The translations under genes were made by a program, and so were the position numbers. From UBA5287 sp041672395 (GTDB lineage: Bacteria > Bacteroidota > Bacteroidia > Bacteroidales > Dysgonomonadaceae), in assembly GCA_041672395.1 (NCBI GenBank), contig JBAYZS010000100.1, positions 1-5,244 of the forward strand: a DNA stretch of 5,244 nt, in the 5' to 3' direction. A model generated the notes under the pieces. That model was not told the DNA's origin. It was given only the letters and a program-made list of their open reading frames with translations, and did not search any database. Positions 1 to 5,244 of this stretch are shown piece after piece. The number at the start of each line of letters is the position of its first letter. Position 1 is the stretch's first letter.

Positions 1-203
1 ATTATATATATTTAACCTTAAAACCACTGAAATCGATTGCATTTTAGATTTATTAATATAATGTGCTCCAAAATTTGTTACTCCAAGCTCAAATCACAAA
101 TGTATTTTTCGGAATTATTTGAAATGACAATAAGCTAACATATACACCTTTATGCTTACATTTTAAAACTACATACTCAATCTATTTAGAATAAATCACA
201 CAA

Positions 204-232
204 TTTTGAATTACCGTTTTTTGAATTTCGGT
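204..232 (+). repeat. 14-base direct repeat, possible regulator-binding site
   Basis: TTTTGAATT occurs exactly at 204-212 and again at 219-227. The next bases also agree in part, so the 14-base units 204-217 and 219-232 (TTTTGAATTnCnGT) match at 12 of 14 positions with a 15-base period. The second copy ends 7 bases before the candidate -35 at 240. Paired direct repeats just upstream of a -35 are a common arrangement for response-regulator activators, including KdpE-type regulators, so an activator site is a reasonable inference. The region is AT-rich and chance similarity cannot be excluded. Confidence 0.4.
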
Positions 233-238
233 CGTTTA

Positions 239-267
239 TTTGACTATTTTTTAAAACAGTTTATAAA
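239..267 (+). promoter_or_regulatory. Candidate main promoter of kdpFABC-D
   Basis: TTGACT at 240-245 and TATAAA at 262-267 are separated by 16 bases; each box differs from the classic TTGACA/TATAAT by one base. Read as a Bacteroidetes promoter, TTTG at 239-242 serves as the -33 box and is followed after 19 bases by TA at 262, although the full TAnnTTTG -7 box is not met. Transcription would start near 274, leaving a leader of roughly 97 bases before kdpF. It is the best two-part promoter in the upstream region and has the direct repeat immediately before it. It is unproven, because the primary sigma factor of this organism may not read this form. Confidence 0.45.
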
Positions 268-303
268 GTTGATTTTCAAGGCATCAACAACAAAAGTTTT
301 TAT

Positions 304-311
304 TATATTTG
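304..311 (+). promoter_or_regulatory. Alternative Bacteroidetes-type -7 box
   Basis: TATATTTG fits the TAnnTTTG -7 consensus of the Bacteroidetes primary sigma factor exactly. Initiation would fall around 317, giving a leader of about 54 bases. No TTTG-like -33 element lies at the expected distance (around 280-284 reads GGCAT), and a six-base pattern can easily arise by chance in such AT-rich DNA, so this is weaker than the pair at 239-267. Confidence 0.25.
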
Positions 312-370
312 CGAAGGATAAAACTATATTTTTCATTGTTTTATGCATCCATTATTTATTTTGACAGGAT

Positions 371-448
371 ATGATTTTGCTATTAATTATTGCAATAGCT
401 CTGTTTATATACATGTGCTATGTGCTTATTAAACCGGAGAAATTTTAA
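371..448 (+). CDS. kdpF: KdpF, small membrane subunit of the K+-ATPase
   Basis: This is a 25-residue peptide consisting of one hydrophobic helix (about residues 2-20) followed by a short polar tail ending in KPEKF. In E. coli, KdpF is a 29-residue single-span peptide that sits at the KdpA/KdpB interface and stabilises the complex. Size, topology, the tail resembling the family's Y-x-L-x-x-(P/A)-E-x-F ending, and position directly before kdpA all agree. The start is fixed by an in-frame TGA at 362-364 with no other start between. AGGA at 366-369 is too close to the ATG to be a good ribosome-binding site. The stop lies 3 bases before the kdpA start, so translation of the two is probably coupled. 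Identity rests on context and shape, because so short a protein carries little sequence information. Confidence 0.85.
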   Translation: MILLLIIAIALFIYMCYVLIKPEKF

Positions 449-451
449 AAG

Positions 452-2143
452 ATGAATGCAGATATTTTTGGGCCAATAGTAATGTTCTTGCTTACATTGC
501 TCATTGGATTACCTTTAGGCAAATACATGGCAAAAGTATTTGCAAATGAAAAAACATTTCTTGACGTTTTAATGAATCCGACTGAAAAATTACTTTATCA
601 ACTTGCGGGTGTGGATGCACAACAAGAACAAAATTGGAAAAAACAGATGGTGATACTGCTTACTATCAATTTTATTTGGTTCTTTTTGGGGATATATATT
701 TTTACAAATCAAAGTTGGTTGCCTCTCAATCCCGATCATAACTCAAACCAAACATTATCACAAGCGTTAAACACAACCATTTCTTTTTTGGTGAACTGCG
801 ATTTGCAGCATTACTCGGGTGAAACCGGAGTGAGCTATTTGGGACAGCTCTATTTGATGTTTCTACAATTTGTTTCAGCAGCTACCGGAATGGCAGCTGC
901 AGTTACTGTATTTTATGCTTTGCGAAAAGGTTCACATAACACGCAGGGTAACTTTTACAATTTTTTCCTAAAATCGATAACGCGTTTATTACTTCCGATT
1001 TCTATAATTATCGGGATAATTTTAATTTTCTGTGGAACACCGATGACATTTGAAGGTAAACAAGCCATGACAACGCTTCAGGGTGATTCCATAAATGTCT
1101 CTACAGGTCCTGTGGCGGCTTTTGTGGCAATTAAACATTTGGGTACGAATGGTGGTGGATTTTATGGTGCAAATTCTTCGCATCCACTCGAAAATCCTAC
1201 TTATTTAACAAACATGATCGAAATGATTTCACAGATGATTATTCCTTTTGCGATGGTTTTTGCACTTGGCTTTTTTCTGAAAAAACGTAAGATGAGTCGA
1301 ATGATATGGGGAGTAATGACTGTAGGTTTTCTGTTGCTTGTAATTCCTACTATCATGATGGAGATGAACGGCAATTCCAACATTGAAGCAATGGGTGTCG
1401 ATACGTCAGCAGGAAATATGGAAGGTAAAGAAGTTCGTTTTGGCTCGGCTGCATCGGCTTTTTGGAGTATTGCTACAACGGTAATTTCAACGGGGTCAGT
1501 CAATTCTATGCACGACAGTTTTATGCCACTTAGTGGAATGAATATGTTGATAGCAATGATGACAAACACATTCTATGGAGGGGTTGGCGTGGGAATTCTT
1601 AACTTTTTTGTATTTATTATACTTGCAGTATTTATCAGCGGTTTAATGGTAGGACGAACTCCGGAATTCCTGGGGAAAAAAATTGAAGCTCGGGAAATAA
1701 AAATTGCAATGATTGTAGCACTTTTTCATCCGTTCCTAATTCTGATAGGTACTGCTCTAACAGTTGCATCACCCTCATTATATGCACATTCACTTAATAA
1801 TGCCGGCTTTCATGGTTTCAGCGAAATACTATATGAATTCACTTCTGCTTCAGCAAATAATGGCAGTGGCTTTGAAGGATTGGGCGATAACACACTGTGG
1901 TGGAACTTAAGCACTGGATTTGTATTATTTCTCTCACGATATATTTCTATTATCGGTCCCGTGGCTATCGCCGGAAGTTTGAGCAATAAAAAGTATATCC
2001 CCGAAAGTGCAGGAACATTAAAAACTGATAACACTACTTTCGGAATCATGGTTTTTGTGGTTATTATTATTATAGCTGCATTGTCGTTTTTTCCGTCACT
2101 TGCTTTAGGTCCTATTGCTGACTATTTCACAATGACACATTAA
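452..2143 (+). CDS. kdpA: KdpA, potassium-binding channel-like subunit of the KdpFABC ATPase
   Basis: KdpA is the inner-membrane subunit that selects K+ and feeds it towards KdpB. The product has 563 residues (E. coli 557) with about ten hydrophobic spans and the four pore-loop repeats of the superfamily of K+ transporters. Filter 1 is VNCDLQHYSGE at 114-124, filter 2 GTNGGGFYGANSSHP at 231-245, filter 3 STGSVNSMHDSF at 346-357, and filter 4 SASANNGSGFEG at 465-476. The conserved GRTPEFLGKKIE (401-412) and LSRYISIIGP (494-503) segments are present. Filter 1 differs from the proteobacterial TNTNWQ; the glutamine at 119 corresponds to E. coli Q116, a residue known to affect K+ affinity. The only Shine-Dalgarno-like sequence, GGAGA at 436-440, lies 11 bases before the ATG and is also the end of kdpF, so it may be incidental. 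The gene is intact and followed after 11 bases by kdpB. Confidence 0.98.
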   Translation: MNADIFGPIVMFLLTLLIGLPLGKYMAKVFANEKTFLDVLMNPTEKLLYQLAGVDAQQEQNWKKQMVILLTINFIWFFLGIYIFTNQSWLPLNPDHNSNQTLSQALNTTISFLVNCDLQHYSGETGVSYLGQLYLMFLQFVSAATGMAAAVTVFYALRKGSHNTQGNFYNFFLKSITRLLLPISIIIGIILIFCGTPMTFEGKQAMTTLQGDSINVSTGPVAAFVAIKHLGTNGGGFYGANSSHPLENPTYLTNMIEMISQMIIPFAMVFALGFFLKKRKMSRMIWGVMTVGFLLLVIPTIMMEMNGNSNIEAMGVDTSAGNMEGKEVRFGSAASAFWSIATTVISTGSVNSMHDSFMPLSGMNMLIAMMTNTFYGGVGVGILNFFVFIILAVFISGLMVGRTPEFLGKKIEAREIKIAMIVALFHPFLILIGTALTVASPSLYAHSLNNAGFHGFSEILYEFTSASANNGSGFEGLGDNTLWWNLSTGFVLFLSRYISIIGPVAIAGSLSNKKYIPESAGTLKTDNTTFGIMVFVVIIIIAALSFFPSLALGPIADYFTMTH

Positions 2144-2154
2144 TTTTCTCAAAA

Positions 2155-4194
2155 ATGACAAAAAGAAAAAACATATCTAATAAACTATTTGAACCGAGAC
2201 TTGTAAAAAAAGCTTTATGGGAATCTATTGTAAAACTAAATCCCATAACGATGTTTCACAATCCGATAATGTTTTGTGTCTTGATTAGTTCTATTATTAT
2301 GACAGGGGTCTGCTTGTGGATTGTCATAGATCCGACAAATGAGGAACAAGGTAGTCTGGGATATAACATAATTGTTACTTTAATTCTTTTCGTTACTTTA
2401 CTTTTTGCAAATTTCGCTGAAGCTATAGCTGAAGCACGGGGTAAAGCTCAAGCTGATTCATTGCGTAAAACAAGGGAAGAAACCCCGGCAAAAAAAATTT
2501 CTCCTAATGGCAATACTACCGTGGTAAGTTCCTCTGAACTGACTAAAAACGATGTATTCTTCTGTGAAGCTGGTGACATTATACCGGCGGACGGAGAAAT
2601 TATTGAAGGACTTGCGACTATTGACGAAAGTGCTATTACAGGTGAAAGTGCACCTGTAATTCGAGAAGCTGGTGGCGACAAAAGTTCAGTAACTGGTGGA
2701 ACAAAAGTTTTATCTGACTCAATAAAAGTGAAAGTGACTTCGCAAATCGGAGAAAGTTTTCTTGATAAAATGATTGCGCTTGTGGAAGGTGCATCGCGAC
2801 AGAAAACACCTAATGAAGTGGCACTGACTATCTTACTGGCAGGTTTCACACTTGTGTTTATAATAGTCATAGTTACACTCAAACCATTAGCTGATTTTGC
2901 ACAAACTTCAATAAGCATCTCGGCATTAATTTCTCTTTTCGTATGTCTCATTCCTACTACTATTGGTGGTTTATTGAGCGCAATTGGCATAGCAGGAATG
3001 GACAGGGCTCTTCGCGCTAACATAATAACCAAAAGCGGAAAGGCAGTGGAAACGGCAGGCGATATCGATGTTCTTTTACTTGATAAAACAGGCACCATTA
3101 CCATAGGAAACCGTAAAGCAACTGAATTTATTGCATCTCCGGAAATAGAAAAAAGCGAATTTATCCATGCTGCTGTGCTCAGTTCACTTGCTGATGACAC
3201 ACCAGAAGGAAAATCTATTCTCGAACTAGCAAATATCCAAAAAAACGAATTGGATCTGAAAGATGCGCATTTTATCCCCTTTTCAGCCGAAACTCGGGTA
3301 TCTGGAATCGATTATCGTGGTGTAAGAATCCGAAAAGGTGCGACAGATGCAATTAAAAGAATAGTGGAAGAGGCTGGAAACTTATTTCCTTTGGAAATCG
3401 TAAGTGAGGTGAACAACATTTCCAATAAAGGGGGAACACCGCTGGTGGTTTCACGAAATGAACAGGTAGTGGGCGTAATAGAACTTCAGGATATTATTAA
3501 ACCGGGTATTCGGGATCGCTTTGAAAGACTTCGCAAAATGGGCATTAAAACGGTCATGGTCACGGGCGATAATCCGCTTACAGCAAAATATATTGCTCAC
3601 ATATCAGGAGTAGATGATTTTATAGCGGAAGCTAAACCCGAAGATAAGATGAACTATATTCGAAAAGTGCAATCAGAAGGACATCTGGTAGCAATGATGG
3701 GCGATGGAACAAATGATGCGCCGGCTTTAGCTCAAGCCGATGTGGGAATGGCTATGAACAGCGGGACACAAGCTGCAAAAGAAGCGGGGAATATGGTGGA
3801 TTTGGATAATGATCCAACAAAACTCATCGAAGTGGTGGAAATCGGAAAGCAGTTGCTCATGACACGTGGCACATTAACCACATTTAGCATTGCAAATGAT
3901 ATTGCAAAATACTTCGCAATAATTCCTGCATTATTTATCACTGCAATACCTTCATTGCAGGGATTAAATATTATGGGACTTCAGACTCCTCAAAGTGCTA
4001 TTCTTTCGGCTATAATCTTCAATGCTATTATTATTCCGCTACTCATTCCATTGGCTTTACGAGGGATAGCGTACAAACCAATTGGAGCAAGCGCACTTTT
4101 ACAACGTAATTTAATTATTTATGGCTTGGGCGGAATCATCGCCCCATTTATAGGCATAAAAGCCATTGATTTGTTTGTTTCATTATTCATTTAA
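2155..4194 (+). CDS. kdpB: KdpB, P-type ATPase catalytic subunit of the K+ transporter
   Basis: KdpB hydrolyses ATP through a phospho-aspartate intermediate to drive K+ import. The 679-residue product (E. coli 682) shows an N-terminal LFEP segment (11-14), two early spans (about 37-58 and 70-90), and the actuator-domain TGES loop at 162-165. CLIPTTIGG at 264-272 is the membrane motif. DKTGTIT at 310-316 contains the phosphorylated D310. In the nucleotide domain, F376 and K394 match the E. coli ATP-contacting F377 and K395, TGDNPLTA lies at 470-477, and GDGTNDAPAL at 516-525. In span 5, D582 and K585 match the E. coli D583/K586 pair that couples ATP use to transport. S165 is equivalent to E. 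coli S162, whose phosphorylation inhibits the pump at high K+. A 70-90 residue region after the second span is charged, as usual. No defect is seen. The 11-base gap from kdpA has no Shine-Dalgarno sequence and ends in AAAA before the ATG. Confidence 0.99.
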   Translation: MTKRKNISNKLFEPRLVKKALWESIVKLNPITMFHNPIMFCVLISSIIMTGVCLWIVIDPTNEEQGSLGYNIIVTLILFVTLLFANFAEAIAEARGKAQADSLRKTREETPAKKISPNGNTTVVSSSELTKNDVFFCEAGDIIPADGEIIEGLATIDESAITGESAPVIREAGGDKSSVTGGTKVLSDSIKVKVTSQIGESFLDKMIALVEGASRQKTPNEVALTILLAGFTLVFIIVIVTLKPLADFAQTSISISALISLFVCLIPTTIGGLLSAIGIAGMDRALRANIITKSGKAVETAGDIDVLLLDKTGTITIGNRKATEFIASPEIEKSEFIHAAVLSSLADDTPEGKSILELANIQKNELDLKDAHFIPFSAETRVSGIDYRGVRIRKGATDAIKRIVEEAGNLFPLEIVSEVNNISNKGGTPLVVSRNEQVVGVIELQDIIKPGIRDRFERLRKMGIKTVMVTGDNPLTAKYIAHISGVDDFIAEAKPEDKMNYIRKVQSEGHLVAMMGDGTNDAPALAQADVGMAMNSGTQAAKEAGNMVDLDNDPTKLIEVVEIGKQLLMTRGTLTTFSIANDIAKYFAIIPALFITAIPSLQGLNIMGLQTPQSAILSAIIFNAIIIPLLIPLALRGIAYKPIGASALLQRNLIIYGLGGIIAPFIGIKAIDLFVSLFI

Positions 4195-4205
4195 ATATCA
4201 CGAAA

Positions 4206-4751
4206 ATGAAAAATCATATTTTACAGTCACTGCGGTTAACGGGAACAATTTTTATCCTATGTGTGCTGTATGTTTTGCTTTTGTTTGGAATAGCGCAAGT
4301 GGCTCCAAATAATGGGAAAGGGAAAAGGGTTACTGACAAAAACGGATACACTTATTTTGAAAATATTGGACAAAAATTTGATAGGAACATTTATTTTCGT
4401 TCTCGCCCATCGGCTGTAAATTATAACACGACTGGTAGTGGTGGAAGCAACAAAGGTCCTAACGACCCTGACTATCTAAAAATGGTACAACAATATGTAG
4501 TAGAGTTCAAAACAAATAATCCTAAATCAATTGTGCCGGTAGATATGGTAACAGCAAGTGGAAGCGGACTCGATCCGCATATTTCACTGAATGCTGCACT
4601 TTCGCAGGTTAATCGCATTGCTGCAGCACGTGGATTGGATACTGAAATGGTGAAAAATATCGTATTCTCACATATTGAAAAAAATCCAGTCGGTCCCGAA
4701 AAAGTGAATGTCCTGAAAATGAATATTGCCTTGGATTATTTGGAAAATTAA
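4206..4751 (+). CDS. kdpC: KdpC, accessory subunit of the K+-ATPase
   Basis: KdpC has one N-terminal membrane span and an extracytoplasmic domain; it is required for assembly and raises the apparent ATP affinity of the complex. The 181-residue product (E. coli 190) has a hydrophobic helix at about 9-31 followed by family signatures in the expected order: IGQKF (54-58), YFRSRPSA (63-70), SGGSNKGP (78-85), PVDMVTASGSGLDPHIS (111-127) and VNVLKMNIALD (167-177). The part after the GGSN motif carries the VTAS-GLDP segment, the most conserved region of the family. It begins 11 bases after the kdpB stop, with no Shine-Dalgarno sequence and GAAA immediately before the ATG, the same spacing as kdpA-kdpB. 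It is intact and lies in the same transcription unit. Confidence 0.98.
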   Translation: MKNHILQSLRLTGTIFILCVLYVLLLFGIAQVAPNNGKGKRVTDKNGYTYFENIGQKFDRNIYFRSRPSAVNYNTTGSGGSNKGPNDPDYLKMVQQYVVEFKTNNPKSIVPVDMVTASGSGLDPHISLNAALSQVNRIAAARGLDTEMVKNIVFSHIEKNPVGPEKVNVLKMNIALDYLEN

Positions 4752-4772
4752 ATTAATACTGCTTTTAATTTA
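4749..4772 (+). other. Weak AT-only inverted repeat at the kdpC-kdpD junction
   Basis: TAAATTAA (4749-4756) and TTAATTTA (4765-4772) are perfect 8-base complementary arms around an 8-base loop. The structure includes the kdpC stop codon and the first base of the kdpD start codon. It contains no G-C pair and has no following T run, so it is not a convincing terminator. It might slightly hinder ribosome access to kdpD, but AT-rich sequence produces such pairings readily. Confidence 0.2.
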
Positions 4773-5244
4773 TGAATCAAGATAATAACAGACAAAATCC
4801 GGAATTTTTCTTCAACATGATTAAAAAATCACGTAGAGGAAAACTAAAGTTATATATAGGGATGATTGCCGGCGTGGGGAAAACTTATCGTATGCTTAAC
4901 GAGGCTCACTCTCTTTTACGTAATGGAGTGGATGTGCGTATCGGTTACATAGAAACACACGGACGAGAAGAGACCGCGGCATTACTAAGCGGAATACCTG
5001 AAATTCCGCGCAGAAAGATTTTCTATAAAGGGAAAGAACTTGACGAAATGGATTTGGATGCAATTATCATGCAACATCCCGAAGTGGTATTAGTGGACGA
5101 ACTTGCTCACACTAATGTAGAAGGAAGCAAAAACAAAAAAAGATGGCAGGATGTGAATGATATTTTGGATATAGGTATCAATGTGATTTCAGCTGTAAAT
5201 ATTCAACATTTCGAGAGCCTCAACGATGATGTGAAAGAGATTAC
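4772..5244 (+). CDS. kdpD: KdpD, osmosensitive K+ sensor protein, N-terminal part (cut by window edge)
   Basis: The frame is open from the ATG at 4772 to the last base: 157 complete codons plus two bases, with no stop, so the gene continues beyond the window. The visible part is the cytoplasmic KdpD N-terminal domain. It has a Walker A motif GMIAGVGKT at 30-38, GYIETHGREET at 58-68, IPRRKIFYKGKELDEMDLDAII at 78-99, a Walker B-like VVLVDELAHTN at 105-115, KRWQDV at 123-128, and VNIQHFESLND at 142-152. In E. coli this domain binds ATP and regulates the sensor kinase that phosphorylates KdpE. A 20-base gap follows kdpC, with no Shine-Dalgarno sequence. The start is chosen because it precedes the domain by a short polar leader typical of the family; the ATG at codon 16 (4817) is a less likely alternative. 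Whether the missing part holds the universal-stress-like, membrane and histidine-kinase domains cannot be seen. Confidence 0.95.
   Translation, partial: MNQDNNRQNPEFFFNMIKKSRRGKLKLYIGMIAGVGKTYRMLNEAHSLLRNGVDVRIGYIETHGREETAALLSGIPEIPRRKIFYKGKELDEMDLDAIIMQHPEVVLVDELAHTNVEGSKNKKRWQDVNDILDIGINVISAVNIQHFESLNDDVKEI

Larger units (their letters stand above)
1..370. other. AT-rich upstream intergenic region of the kdp operon
   Basis: No gene is supported here. The three + strand frames are closed by stops within the first 61 bases (the longest open run from the left edge is 19 codons ending at the TAA at 59-61, with no recognisable protein), and stops are frequent throughout. The region is visibly richer in A and T than the genes that follow, as expected of a regulatory spacer. 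It contains the direct repeat at 204-232 and two promoter candidates, described separately. I see no GC-rich hairpin followed by a T run that would end an upstream gene, no tRNA-like fold, and none of the conserved sequence of the c-di-AMP (ydaO) riboswitch that precedes some Firmicutes kdp operons. Confidence 0.75.

Noticed and set aside
2..61. A 19-codon open run from the left edge that might be the tail of an upstream gene.
   Set aside because: It is too short and too AT-rich to distinguish from chance, and its translation shows nothing recognisable.
213..232. ACCG...CGGT inverted repeat suggesting an operator or terminator.
   Set aside because: The arms are only 4 bases with a 12-base loop, and there is no extension in either direction; the direct repeat covering the same bases is the stronger pattern.
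1..370. Possible sigma-54 promoter or c-di-AMP riboswitch upstream of kdp.
   Set aside because: No GG/GC pair with the required spacing in a TGGCAC-N5-TTGCA context was found (the nearest, around 28-42, lacks the GG and is one base too short), and no ydaO-type conserved stretch is visible.
361..386. A TTGACA hexamer at 361-366 that could be a -35 box.
   Set aside because: The nearest -10-like sequence (TATTAA at 381) is only 14 bases away and both lie at or inside the kdpF coding start, so it would not serve the full operon.
343..432. A 29-codon + strand frame starting at an ATG upstream of kdpF and overlapping it.
   Set aside because: It overlaps kdpF in another frame, resembles nothing I recognise, and has a polar composition with no domain; kdpF explains the same bases better.
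1201..1569. A 122-codon open frame on the minus strand.
   Set aside because: It lies opposite conserved kdpA sequence including filter 3, and its hydrophobic character simply mirrors the membrane spans encoded on the other strand.
2448..3200. A 250-codon open frame on the minus strand.
   Set aside because: It lies entirely opposite the conserved core of kdpB, whose motifs are intact; it is a by-product of codon bias and has no recognisable domain.

Overview
The window holds one ordinary but complete high-affinity potassium uptake operon: kdpF, kdpA, kdpB and kdpC in order on the + strand, followed by the first 157 codons of kdpD, which runs off the right edge. The lineage is most probably Bacteroidetes, perhaps Bacteroidales. 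The reasons are an AT-rich genome, A/T-rich leaders mostly lacking Shine-Dalgarno sequences, a KdpA first filter loop reading VNCDLQ rather than the proteobacterial TNTNWQ, and a KdpD N-terminus (GMIAGVGKTYRML, ISAVNIQHFESLND) of the form I associate with that phylum. This placement rests on recalled family patterns, not on a search.

Layout: positions 1-370 are very AT-rich and carry no gene I can support. They hold a near-perfect 14-base direct repeat (204-232), directly upstream of a good -35/-10 pair (239-267), and a second, weaker Bacteroidetes-type -7 box (304-311). A 25-codon kdpF lies at 371-448, then kdpA (452-2143), kdpB (2155-4194) and kdpC (4206-4751), with gaps of 3, 11 and 11 bases. 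kdpD starts at 4772 after a 20-base gap containing a weak AT-only inverted repeat.

Function: KdpA is the channel-like K+-binding subunit. KdpB is the P-type ATPase that powers transport through a phospho-aspartate cycle. KdpC is the single-span accessory subunit needed for assembly and ATP use. KdpF is a one-helix peptide at the subunit interface. KdpD is the turgor/K+ sensor that normally controls the operon with a response regulator. No kdpE or other regulator lies inside the window. All catalytic motifs of KdpB and the recognisable filter loops of KdpA are intact, so the transporter looks functional.

I found no new biological system. The points most worth checking are the unannotated kdpF, the acidic residue in KdpA filter 1, the upstream repeat/promoter arrangement, and whether the truncated kdpD encodes a full histidine kinase or a kinase-less split form.
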